Source: UBA1189 sp964570685
GTDB taxonomy: Bacteria; Bacteroidota; Bacteroidia; Bacteroidales; Bacteroidaceae
Assembly: GCA_964570685.1 (NCBI GenBank)
Contig: CAZMZC010000006.1
Coordinates: 1-64,000, forward strand
DNA: 64,000 nt
Direction: 5' to 3'
The notes beneath the pieces are model-generated. The model saw only the letters and a program-made list of their open reading frames with translations. It was not told where the DNA came from and made no database searches. Position numbers and translations under genes: made by a program. This document shows positions 45,109-54,800 of the stretch, piece after piece. Every line of letters starts with the position of its first letter. The stretch's first letter is position 1.

Positions 45109-48100
45109 TTACCCTACCGCCTGCATTCCATCTATCAAGTCTTGGTAGGTGGCCACTTTGTGGTACTTCACATTGGCCGTTGATATACTATTAAACAGTT
45201 TCTCGGCACAGTCAATCTTCGCTTTTTCAATGGCCGACAGGTCCATCGACGACATCGACCCTTTGGTTTCTGCAATGAAGAAGATGTGCTTTACATCGTC
45301 CTTCTTCATGGCAATGGCCCAGTCGGGAGCATAGTTTCCTACGGGTGTAGGTATCTGGAAGGTACGTGGCAGCTTGGCGTATACCACCACTTCGCTCGCT
45401 TCGTCCAGGTCGTGGGCAAACTGGCGTTCTCCCTTGCTGTCGCTGAATACATAGTCCGTCACATGTTTCTTTGCTTCGTATGCACGGTCGAAGTCCATCT
45501 TGCTCTTCACGGTAAAGATGTCGCTGTCGTACTTTCCCTCTGTTATATTATAATGTATATGCTCCACAATCATCGTAGCCTTCTGCTCCTTGATGATGGC
45601 CACCACCTTACGGATAAACTCCTCGGGGTTGTTCTTGAACAGATAAAGCTTGCTTGGCCTTATGCTCTGCAATATCTTCACTACCGTGCGACGTGTCAAG
45701 CTGGCCCCCTTAGCTATATCACCTACCAAGTCATATCTGACGGTCGAGGTACACACATCGGTCAGCAGCCGTGATTGCGAGCGGGTATCGCCGAAGTCTG
45801 TCACTTCCGTCTCATCCTGCGTACCCTCTACCATCACATAGCGTAGTTGCTTCACCTCCAACTGCGCATTGATATGTAGGATAGCTTTCTCTATCAGTTC
45901 GTTGCTGTCGTAGCTCACCGTATATACATATTGATGGTTTATCTCGTTCCACAGGGCTTGGAACTCTGCCCGGTTGAAATTCTCGTTCAGCCGATTGTCT
46001 GGCGTGGTCGTCTTCTCCTCCACTACCATATCGTCCAATGCCTTCGGGTCGAAGATGGCATTGATGAGTCGGGTGACGCCCTCAGCTATCGGTTGCAACT
46101 TTTGTGGCAGTGGAGCGACACTTCCATTGGTCACTGCCTCACGATATTCGGCGGTGATATTCTTCTGGTCGTCAATATAGCCGTTATCCTCCAGGTAGAT
46201 GATGATACGGCTTGCCTCTGTCTCGCTGATGGTATACACCTCCTCGCCCAGCTTGATTTGCTTGCCCGTGAAGTAGGCCACGGTAGCCTTGGCTGCACGT
46301 TCGCGTAGCACATCGCGTGTCTCGCGTTGCAAGGCAGTGGTGAAGTCCGCATAGCTCTCATTGGCTATCACCGTCAGTTTGTTCACCTCGTGTACATCCT
46401 CGCCCAACAGTTCGGCATCCATGCGAGTGCCGTGCTTGTCTACACAGATACGTAGTCCACGTCCTACCTCCTGACGCTTGGCGGTAGTCGAATTGCTATG
46501 ACGGAGCGTACAGATCTGGAATACGTTCGGGTTGTCCCAACCCTCACGTAGGGCCGAGTGCGAGAAGATAAATCGTGTAGGCTCCTCGAAACTCAGCAGT
46601 CGCTCCTTGTTCTTCAATATCAGTTCGTAGGCCGATATATCGTCCGATATATCACTCTTTTTCCCCACGGCACTGTTGATCATCCTTCCGCTCTTCTTGT
46701 CAATAGAGAAGTAGCCCCTATGCACCTCCTGTGGATAAAACCGACGCAGATATTCATTGTACTCCTCATCCCAGATGTGGAACTCATTGTTGAGCAGGCG
46801 GGCATATTCCTCTTCGAACATCTGCTGGAATACCCCTTTTACTTCGCGCCCCTCCTCGTCGTAACTCTTATACTTGGCTACCTCGTCGATGAAGAAGAGC
46901 GACAGGCACTTGATACCTCGCTTGAACAGCTGGCGTTCCTTCTCGAAGTGCGACATGATGGTCTCCCTTATCTGTACACGCTGCATGTTCAGCTCGTTCG
47001 TGTCGCCTATTACCTCACCGCGGCGTATGGTCGTGCCATTAAGGAAAGTTACATACCCATTGACATTGATTTCCGACACTACAAACCCCTCGTACTGCGC
47101 CAGCCCCGACTCGTTATATAGATTATCGGCCACGCCAAAGGTCTTTATCTTGCGTACGATAGTGCCCGATGCCGTCTTGGTCTCAATCTCGATGCGTGCC
47201 ATCGGCGGCTGCTTGGGCGAGAGCACGATGTTATCCAAGTAAAGATAACTGCTTGTGCCCCGCAGGTTCTTCACCTCGAAGCCCTTCACATGGATACGCT
47301 TCACCAACTTCTGTCGGTAGGCATCCAGTGCGTCCAGCGCATAGATGGTGTCGTGCTTGGTCTTGTGTGTGGCCGAGTAGTTGAGCACAAACAGCGGATT
47401 GAATCGCTTGACGCCCGCCTGTGTGGCATCTCCCTCCATTTTCTGCGGCTCGTCCATGATGATGATGGGATGATTGGCGGCGATTACATCAATCGGCCGG
47501 CGGCTGCCAAACTCATCGCGCTTCGAATAGATGATGCGGCTCTCCTTGCTCTTGCCACCTTCCTTCATCGAGGCAGCAAAGGCTTGCGTGTTGATAATCA
47601 TCACGCTCAGCCCCGAGTCTGAGGAGAAGCTGTCGAGTTGCTGCAGATTGCTGCTGTTGTAGATAAACCAACGAGCTTTCCGTCCATAGTATTCCATGAA
47701 ATGCTCTTCCAGCATCTTGAAGCTCTTGGCCACGCCCTCCCGAATGGCGATGCTCGGCACCACGATGATGAATTTGCTCCAACCATACTGCTTGTGCAGT
47801 TCAAACATCGTCTTGATGTACACGTACGTCTTTCCCGTACCTGTCTCCATCTCAATGTCGAGGTTCACCGCTCCTGCTCCTTTGGCCAGCGTAGCCGAGG
47901 GAGTGATGTCGTAGAGGTTCTGTATGGCGTTGATGTTCTTGAGCAGCGCCCGAGGCTCCAGCTCTATCTGGTGGTTACGAAACCCCGTCTCGCCCTCGAA
48001 GTCTATCTGCTGTTGCGAGCGTCGTCCCAAGTCGCGACGATATTCTGCCATCCTATGCGATGGCTGTCCTGTAAATACGGCCACGGTGTTCTCCACCGCC

Positions 48101-48138
48101 TCCGTCTGGTACTGTTGGATTTTGAATTTAAACTTCAT
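45109..48138 (-). CDS. res: Type III restriction enzyme Res subunit
   Basis: The 1009-residue protein has Walker A METGTGKTYVYIKTMFEL (near residue 97), the type III Walker B DEPQ in IIMDEPQKMEGD, the motif VI-like EVGRGLRICVD, and a C-terminal endonuclease core PDWAIAMK...FFIAETKGS (PD-x-ExK). This matches Res helicase-nuclease subunits, which cleave DNA after ATP-driven communication between two unmodified sites. Its Mod partner lies upstream (48937), separated by a MntA/HepT module. It is the last gene of the minus-strand defence cluster. Confidence 0.93.
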   Translation of the reverse strand: MKFKFKIQQYQTEAVENTVAVFTGQPSHRMAEYRRDLGRRSQQQIDFEGETGFRNHQIELEPRALLKNINAIQNLYDITPSATLAKGAGAVNLDIEMETGTGKTYVYIKTMFELHKQYGWSKFIIVVPSIAIREGVAKSFKMLEEHFMEYYGRKARWFIYNSSNLQQLDSFSSDSGLSVMIINTQAFAASMKEGGKSKESRIIYSKRDEFGSRRPIDVIAANHPIIIMDEPQKMEGDATQAGVKRFNPLFVLNYSATHKTKHDTIYALDALDAYRQKLVKRIHVKGFEVKNLRGTSSYLYLDNIVLSPKQPPMARIEIETKTASGTIVRKIKTFGVADNLYNESGLAQYEGFVVSEINVNGYVTFLNGTTIRRGEVIGDTNELNMQRVQIRETIMSHFEKERQLFKRGIKCLSLFFIDEVAKYKSYDEEGREVKGVFQQMFEEEYARLLNNEFHIWDEEYNEYLRRFYPQEVHRGYFSIDKKSGRMINSAVGKKSDISDDISAYELILKNKERLLSFEEPTRFIFSHSALREGWDNPNVFQICTLRHSNSTTAKRQEVGRGLRICVDKHGTRMDAELLGEDVHEVNKLTVIANESYADFTTALQRETRDVLRERAAKATVAYFTGKQIKLGEEVYTISETEASRIIIYLEDNGYIDDQKNITAEYREAVTNGSVAPLPQKLQPIAEGVTRLINAIFDPKALDDMVVEEKTTTPDNRLNENFNRAEFQALWNEINHQYVYTVSYDSNELIEKAILHINAQLEVKQLRYVMVEGTQDETEVTDFGDTRSQSRLLTDVCTSTVRYDLVGDIAKGASLTRRTVVKILQSIRPSKLYLFKNNPEEFIRKVVAIIKEQKATMIVEHIHYNITEGKYDSDIFTVKSKMDFDRAYEAKKHVTDYVFSDSKGERQFAHDLDEASEVVVYAKLPRTFQIPTPVGNYAPDWAIAMKKDDVKHIFFIAETKGSMSSMDLSAIEKAKIDCAEKLFNSISTANVKYHKVATYQDLIDGMQAVG

Positions 48139-48188
48139 TGATCAATGTATTGTGTGTCGCCATACATCAATCACTGAAAAAAGACTTG

Positions 48189-48533
48189 TTATATTTCTGC
48201 CAACAACGCAGTCAGTTGTTCTTTCAGTACAGGTAAATCCTCCTGTACCGTTTCCCAAACTTTTGCTGGTGATATGGTATAGTAACCATGCACCAATACA
48301 TGCCGCATTTTCTCTATCACCACCCAAGGAATAGACTGATGAGAATCTCTGAACTCTTTCGTCAACTTATAGGTAGCTTCTCCTACTATTTCTATATTCT
48401 TGACAACAGCAAAGAATAGAATCTTGTTATTTACAAAATCATCGGCACTGACATCTTTTGTAAATTCTTCCACATTGGCAATGGCTGCCAACATATGTTC
48501 GATTCGTCCTTTGTCTCTAACAGTCTCTCTCAT
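48189..48533 (-). CDS. hepT: HepT-like HEPN toxin (DUF86)
   Basis: The 114-residue helical protein carries the HEPN RNase motif R-x4-H-x-Y as RHVLVHGY (about residues 81-88) and the family stretch FVNNKILFFAVVKNIEIVGEATYKL. HepT proteins are RNases kept inactive by their MNT partner, which adenylylates the Tyr of the motif. It overlaps the MNT gene by 17 nt. It sits inside a type III restriction operon, which suggests a guard or addiction role (inference). Confidence 0.92.
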   Translation of the reverse strand: MRETVRDKGRIEHMLAAIANVEEFTKDVSADDFVNNKILFFAVVKNIEIVGEATYKLTKEFRDSHQSIPWVVIEKMRHVLVHGYYTISPAKVWETVQEDLPVLKEQLTALLAEI

Positions 48534-48825
48534 AGATCAACACTCTATCTTCGTCTGCGGTTTTCTGTGCAAAGGGCAACAATGTGCCCTCCTCAACCAA
48601 GTCGACCTTCTGCTGCAATAGGTTCTCTAATTGGCATATCATATCGGCATATTTGAACAGGCTTATCTTGGCATCCTTATCGAAGGCCACCAGAATATCC
48701 ACATCACTATCTGCTGACTCTTCACCACGAGAATAAGAGCCAAACAGCCATGCTTTCGCGATAGGTTGTGTAGCGAAGTACCCTTGGATAGAGGGAATAA
48801 TTCTGTTTCTTGTCACACTGTTCAT
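48517..48825 (-). CDS. mntA: MntA-like minimal nucleotidyltransferase antitoxin
   Basis: The start at 48825 (MNSVTRNRIIPSIQ) is preferred over the ATG two codons earlier. The 102-residue protein has the nucleotidyltransferase signature GSYSRGE...DSDVDILV with the metal-binding Asp pair. MNT antitoxins block HepT by polyadenylylating it. The overlap with hepT implies coupled translation. Confidence 0.92.
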   Translation of the reverse strand: MNSVTRNRIIPSIQGYFATQPIAKAWLFGSYSRGEESADSDVDILVAFDKDAKISLFKYADMICQLENLLQQKVDLVEEGTLLPFAQKTADEDRVLIYERDC

Positions 48826-48936
48826 AACCAAAACAATTTAATACACTATTGCTTCTGAATGCAAATATAACAAATTTCTTTCAGTTGATATTATGGTTTA
48901 CTCTTTTTTTACATTTTTTCTTGTTAGCTCTCTCTT

Positions 48937-50793
48937 TTATATTATCCTACACACCGTTTCCGACGAGTAGTGACGGAATATCTGTTCGAAGTTGTCAATC
49001 ACATTATCGCTGGCTGCCGAGGCATCGCGCATCACGAAGTATACAGGCTTCTGCTTGGCTATCTCGGTGATGGTAGCCTCGTCGATGTCGCGGTCGAAGC
49101 ACGCCATCAAATACCCCTCATCTACATTATATATAGTAGCGGATTGGCCACTCTTCATTCTTAACTCTTCACTCTTCACTGAAGCTGAAAGCTCCACGCC
49201 CAAGTCAAGCATCACCTGGAAGAGCAGGTCCTCACTTGTGCGGTCGGGCTTCACATTCTCGCTGAAGAGCGATTGCAACTCAAACTCCTGTGGGGTATAA
49301 TATACATCCTCCATATTCGAGGTGTCGAGTTTCAATACACGAAAGCCTGTATCGAGGTTCTGAGCCTGCAGCCCTGCCTCTTCCTTGATTTTCTTTCCTG
49401 CTCTTCGGATACGTTCCTTACCTATTTCGCAGATATTCTTGTAGCCTGCCTTATACGCCTCGCTCTTTTCGTCTGTGAGTTCGGGTAACTGCACCATAAC
49501 AAAGCGGCGATTGCCACCATCTTCGGCATTTAACTGCATTACAGCGTGTGCTGTAGTAGCAGAACCTGAGAAGAAATCGAGAATAATTGCATCTGATGAG
49601 AACTTGGTAATCATCCTTAATGTTCGCAATAACAAATTTACACTTTTGGGGTTATCAAAATATTTACCACCCATTAAGGTCGCCAAATCCTTTGTTGCTG
49701 TCGATGTTAGGAAGTCTGCATCCCACCAAGTTGTTACAGTTTGTCGTGTTTGTTTTGCTTGCTCAAGATAATACTTCTGCTGCAAACCATTAGGGGTTCT
49801 TACTATCAATCCCGCATCATACTTCTGCTGCATTGTCTCTTTGGAATATCTCCAATAACCTTCTACTCCCAAAAACTCATAATGAGGATTACCTTTCTTG
49901 GCTCCGCCAGGACCATCTACGGGAGTTAGTTTGTAATCACCTCTTTCGTCTGAATATTTGAATCCCTCAAGTTTTGGGTCTTCTCCAATTAACTTTTGGT
50001 TTGCAAACATCACTGATATATCTCTCGCATAGAACACTAAATGGTTGTGATTCTCCGATATTATTCTATCATTGGAAACAGAAGCCCTATGCTTATGGCA
50101 GATACTTGCTATGAAATTATGCTCTCCAAAAATCTCATCGCATATTTTGATAAGGTTAGCCTCTTCATCGTCTCCAATAGAAATGAATATAGCACCATCA
50201 TTTGCTAATAGGTCTTTCGCCACTTTTAAACGAGGATAAACCATATTCAGCCAATCCGTATGGAAACGACCATTGCTTTCGGTATTACGCTGCATTGGAT
50301 CAATAGTTTGGTTACCCTCTTCATCAAACAAGCCGCTTGCTTGTTCGAACTCACCTCTGCCTTGTGCAAAGTCATCATTATAGACAAAGTCATTGCCCGT
50401 ATTGTAAGGTGGGTCGATGTAAATCATCTTCACCTTACCAAGATAAGTCTCACGCAATACTTTCAACACATCAAGATTGTCGCCTTCAATGTAAAGGTTC
50501 TGTGTATTGTCAAAGTCCACACTCTCCTCACGGCAAGGACGAAGTGTCATTGTTGTAGGCGTATTTGCCAAACGAACGGCAGCCCGTTTGTCAGGCCAAG
50601 TGAACTGGTAGCGTTCCTCGCCCTCTGCTAATATCTCGTTACTTAACTCGGCTTGTAGTTTCTCAAAGTCGATAGCCAATTCTGGCTTACCGTCTTTTCC
50701 CAAGCGTTCCGTTACGCAATTCGGAAACAGCGCGGCTATCTTGTGCGTGTTTGAACCTATCACATCGTGGCTCTGCATAGTTAATTTTTCCAT
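48937..50793 (-). CDS. mod: Type III DNA methyltransferase Mod (adenine-N6, beta class)
   Basis: The 618-residue protein shows motif IV DPPYNTGNDF (about residue 128) ahead of the SAM-binding motif I FFSGSATTAHAVM, the beta-class order of type III Mod proteins, with a target-recognition region between them. It methylates adenine in a non-palindromic site and pairs with Res. A heptanucleotide tract (49151-49180) lies in frame near the 3' end, encoding VKSEELRMKSG; a change of one 7-bp unit would shift the frame. It lies upstream of mntA-hepT and downstream of DUF4391. Confidence 0.94.
   Translation of the reverse strand: MEKLTMQSHDVIGSNTHKIAALFPNCVTERLGKDGKPELAIDFEKLQAELSNEILAEGEERYQFTWPDKRAAVRLANTPTTMTLRPCREESVDFDNTQNLYIEGDNLDVLKVLRETYLGKVKMIYIDPPYNTGNDFVYNDDFAQGRGEFEQASGLFDEEGNQTIDPMQRNTESNGRFHTDWLNMVYPRLKVAKDLLANDGAIFISIGDDEEANLIKICDEIFGEHNFIASICHKHRASVSNDRIISENHNHLVFYARDISVMFANQKLIGEDPKLEGFKYSDERGDYKLTPVDGPGGAKKGNPHYEFLGVEGYWRYSKETMQQKYDAGLIVRTPNGLQQKYYLEQAKQTRQTVTTWWDADFLTSTATKDLATLMGGKYFDNPKSVNLLLRTLRMITKFSSDAIILDFFSGSATTAHAVMQLNAEDGGNRRFVMVQLPELTDEKSEAYKAGYKNICEIGKERIRRAGKKIKEEAGLQAQNLDTGFRVLKLDTSNMEDVYYTPQEFELQSLFSENVKPDRTSEDLLFQVMLDLGVELSASVKSEELRMKSGQSATIYNVDEGYLMACFDRDIDEATITEIAKQKPVYFVMRDASAASDNVIDNFEQIFRHYSSETVCRII
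49151..49180. repeat. In-frame heptad tract in mod
   Basis: On the minus strand the tract reads AGTGAAG, AGTGAAG, AGTTAAG, AATGAAG, AG. The same words occur on the opposite strand in the DUF4391 gene (51224-51258), giving an inverted pair that shares a 15-bp identical core. Confidence 0.75.
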
Positions 50794-50827
50794 ATTATTT
50801 TGTGTATATTCTTCTTTTGACGAGCGT

Positions 50828-50966
50828 CCTACAAACTCCCCCTCTGTTTATAGAGGGGGTGGCGCGAAGCGCCGGGGTCGTTACAAGCAAAGCGCGTAGT
50901 GTTAATACTCCGCACTTCGTTTGGAACTCCCTCCGCCCTACGGGCTCGTCCCTCTATGAACAGAGG
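50828..50966. repeat. Intergenic palindromic element reaching into DUF4391
   Basis: It contains the hairpins CCCCCTCTGTTTATAGAGGGGG and GTCCCTCTATGAACAGAGGGAC (each about 9-10 bp arms) and GGCGCGAAGCGCC. Elements of this kind are common between genes in Bacteroidetes. Its right end forms the last codons of DUF4391 (ANCPSVHRGTSP). Confidence 0.65.
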
Positions 50967-51603
50967 GACAGTTTGCGGTTTCACCGATTGTTTTCATTGA
51001 TACTTGTGTTTTCAATTTCTTAATCTGTTCAAAATATTCTCTCTTTCTTCGTGGCTGCTTCTCGGTAGCCATTTTTCGTTCGAGCGTGGCTATCTGCGCT
51101 AGTAGTTTGGTGCGGTGGTCATTGGCTGCAATCTGCTCGGTGAGGGTGTTGCCCGCCTCTACATTTATCTGACCGATGCTTTTTACGATGTTGTCCCAAA
51201 CGGAGTCGAGTGTTAAACCTTCAAGAGTGAAAAGTGAAGAGTTAAGAGTGAAGAGTTTCCACGCTGATGTTATCAGTTTGGTGTGGTGAATGGCAAACTG
51301 CACCTCGTCACCGTAGTGCAGGGCCAGCACCATGTGTTGCGGGATGAGCTTGGTGAGCAGGGCTATGTTCTTGGGGTCGTACTCCCTGCGCTTTAGCTGC
51401 ACGGCAAGCACGTAGAACTCCTTCACCTCTTCGCCCTCGGCTATGGTGGGTACGGTACGGGGCGACACTACACCTACTATATATAGGGTGCTCACGTCGG
51501 CATCGAAGCTCTCACGCTGCGAGGCGGGCATATTGAACTTCGCGTAGATAGCTTTCTTCGGAAGTTGCTTCTTGACTTCGGTGCTTGGTGGTAGGCCGTA
51601 CAT
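50938..51603 (-). CDS. DUF4391 protein of the defence operon
   Basis: The 221-residue protein matches DUF4391, a family often found next to helicases and methyltransferases in restriction-like loci; its biochemical role is unknown. The start MYGLPPSTEVKKQLPKKAIYAKF is typical. There are two oddities: a heptad-encoded insertion LFTLNSSLFTLEG in the middle, and a C-terminus encoded by a dispersed palindrome, so the native end may have been replaced. The second half is a charged helical, probably coiled-coil segment (LLAQIATLERKMATEKQPRRKREYFEQ). Confidence 0.85.
   Translation of the reverse strand: MYGLPPSTEVKKQLPKKAIYAKFNMPASQRESFDADVSTLYIVGVVSPRTVPTIAEGEEVKEFYVLAVQLKRREYDPKNIALLTKLIPQHMVLALHYGDEVQFAIHHTKLITSAWKLFTLNSSLFTLEGLTLDSVWDNIVKSIGQINVEAGNTLTEQIAANDHRTKLLAQIATLERKMATEKQPRRKREYFEQIKKLKTQVSMKTIGETANCPSVHRGTSP
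51224..51258. repeat. In-frame heptad tract in DUF4391
   Basis: Five 7-bp words AGAGTGA, AAAGTGA, AGAGTTA, AGAGTGA, AGAGTTT encode two copies of a 7-residue unit (LFTLNSS, LFTLEG). The tract is the inverse of that in mod. Confidence 0.75.
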
Positions 51604-51842
51604 GATGCTTTTCTTTTTCTCACGCTCTCGCAGATTTCGCGAAGTTTATGTTTTCTCTCACAGATCTCACAAATCTCACAAAGAAACGCATCGTTTCACT
51701 TGCGTTTACCATCCGGACGGTCACATACGAGCGATAGCGATGTATGCTTTCGTGAGATTCGTGTGATCTGTGTGAAATATTACTCATAGGACTCTTTTCG
51801 CGTTTTTTGCGAGGTTAGCGTGAATTTATCTTATTTGACAAA

Positions 51843-54800
51843 TTATTTTATGACCAAGAAGCAAATCAGTTCGAAGTCATCCAAGCCACGTATCTCTTCA
51901 GTGAAAAGGGAGCCTTGCACACCACTAAGGAAGGAGTCAATATCGCTCTCCTCCTTCACATTGATGATGCTGTTGATAGCCTCGCCCAGCAGTTCGGAAT
52001 AGTGTTGCATTTCTTTTCCGTCACGAGTGATACGGTTGAATTCGCGGCATAGCTCCATATCGGGCTTATCCTTGCCCTTGCACAAGTAGCGCAGGCGGTC
52101 GAGCAGTTCCTTGGGTTGCAGATGGTTGACCACGACATCCCCCTCTTCGGAGATATACACCATATAGAAGGGATGCAGGCGGTTCTTGTGGTCGATGTTG
52201 ACTCCGTTGTTACGATTCTTCAACACATACACTACTCCTGGCGGACACCCCTCAGACGCTGGCACTACGGCATGCAGACCATAAGGGGTATGCTCTATAT
52301 CGGGGTTACCTTGCATGTAGGCAAGCAAGTCGAGTCGGAACTCGTTCAATCCCAAGTCCATGATGCTGATGCCTGTGTTCATCTCCTCGATATCCACCAC
52401 TTCGCTTTGCAGGCGTTTGAGCTGCTCGCGACGATACTCGAGGTCGCCCTTCTCTTCGGGAGAGATAGGGTTGTCGTCGCCCGTACTGGTCATCACCGAT
52501 ACTTTCATGCGGGCCTCTACTCTACCCTTCAGGTCGATGTATTCATCTAGGTCCATATCGGGCCAGTAGTTGACGAGCTGGATAACATCGTTGCGCGAGC
52601 CTATACGGTCGATACGCCCGAAGCGCTGAATGATTCTTACTGGGTTCCAGTGGATATCGTAGTTGATGAGGTAGTCGCAATCCTGCAGGTTCTGGCCTTC
52701 GCTGATGCAGTCGGTGGCAATGAGGACGGAAACCTCAGGGCCTCGACTCACGTTGCTTTCCTTAAAAAGATGCGGATAGATGGTGTGGGCCTCTTTGGAG
52801 ATGGGCGAGAAGAGGGTAAGCACCTTGTTGAAGTCGAGCTTTTCACCACGCGGTAGACTCATCGTGCTGCGTGCTTCGATATCGCCTGTCACCAAGGCTG
52901 TGTCGAGTCCGTGCTCAGCCTTGATACGCTCAGCCAAGCAGTCGTAGAGGTACTCTGCCGTATCGCTGAATGCAGTAAAGATGATTACCTTCTTATTATC
53001 AGGATTAATGGGATTATTGAACTTATGACTCAGGTCGTCTATCAATTGTAATAGCTTGCTATCGTGCTCGGGAGTAATATCGGCAAGCATGAGGAGCAGC
53101 AGATTCAGTGTTTCGATGTCCTTGTCGAGATACTTCTTCCAAGCGATATAGTCCATATCTTCAAGAGCAATCTGTGATTTTTTGCCACCAATGAAGATAT
53201 CCTCCTGTTCATCAAGGTCAAGTCCGGCAGAGAAATCATATTCGTCCACCGTGGCGCGTGCATTACCATGCCCAGTATTGAGAGAATTGATTTTCTCTAC
53301 CGTGGCCGATATAAAACCGAGGATGCGGTTCAATGACAGACGGAACGAGTTGACGGAACTCTCCAGGCGTTTGAGCAGATTGATGCTCATGAGCTTGCGG
53401 ATACCACGTTCACGGCCATTCATGGTGAGTCCTGAATAGTCCTCTTCGCTTGCGATGTTTACGTATTTTGACAATCGGCTGGGCAAGATGAAGTCTGATG
53501 GGGTGTAGATGGCCAAGTTGAGTACCGAGAGCAACAGATAGATGTCGTTGTAGTTGATAGCACTATCAAGGTCGGTAAGGTGTGGACGACGGGCGATGGG
53601 TGTCAGTCGTGTAGGGAACTTGCCGATGTCGGTGGTGTCATAGTATTGTTCGATGTGCTTACGGCTTCGGGCGATGGTGACGCTATCAAGCACCTCAAAG
53701 AAATCGAAACTAAGGCGTTCGAGCAAGCGTTTCGTGGTACGCTCTTCGGGTGGCAACTTTGACCAGCGGTTATACTCCGTTTGTGCCTGGCGGAAAATAT
53801 CGTCAATACTACTGCTTGTATTGAGCAAACCATCAATGTTTGCTGAATTTCCCTCGTAGGCCAAGGCTATCTGATTCTTCAAGTCATTGAAACGATTGTT
53901 GACAGGCGTAGCTGAGAGCATCAGCACCTTAGTCTTTACGCCCTTGCGGATAACCTTGTTGAGCAGTTGCAGGTAGCGGTTCTCACGAGGATTCTCATCG
54001 TTTTCGCCGGTCGTAACCTTACCTCCGTTGCGGAAGTTGTGCGACTCATCGATGACCACAAGGTCGTATGTGCTCCAGTTGATATGGGTAAGGTCGAGTC
54101 CGTTTGATACGCCTCTATTGCGAGACAAATCGGTATGGTAGAGTACATCGTATCGCAAACGGTCGGCTACAATGGGATTGTTCAGATAATTGCTTCGATA
54201 GGTAATCCAGTTGTCGTTGAGCTTCTTGGGACAGAGCACCAGCACCGACTTGTTGCGGTTCTCATAATACTTGATGACCGAGAGAGCGGTGAAGGTCTTA
54301 CCCAAGCCTACTGAGTCGGCCAGGATGCAACCGTTGTACTTCTCCAACTTGTTGATGATGGCAAGGCAAGCATCCTTCTGGAAGTTGTAGAGCTTGTTCC
54401 ATATCTGACTTTCCTTGAAGCCTGTAGCCTCATTGGGCAGGGTGTCTTCGGAGAGGTCGTCCAAGAACTCGCGGAAGATATTGTAGAGAGTGACGAAGTA
54501 GAGAAAGTCTGGCGCATTCTCCTTATATATGGTCTCGATATTCTCGACTATGGTGTCGGTGACATCGCGGAACTTCTCTCCGTCGGCCCACAGTTCGTTG
54601 AAGTTGCGCAGGTACTGGTCGGCCACAGGACTGGCCATACGCACCATACCCGGACAGATGTTATTGCCACGCTCGCAGCCCAGCTCCGTAGTGGTAAACT
54701 CATTGAAGGGCATATAGGTATACCCCTCGGCAGGGTGCTCCACGTGAAGAAAACCATTCATGATGCCTTGCGACACATTGGTCTTGAAGTGGGCCTTGCG

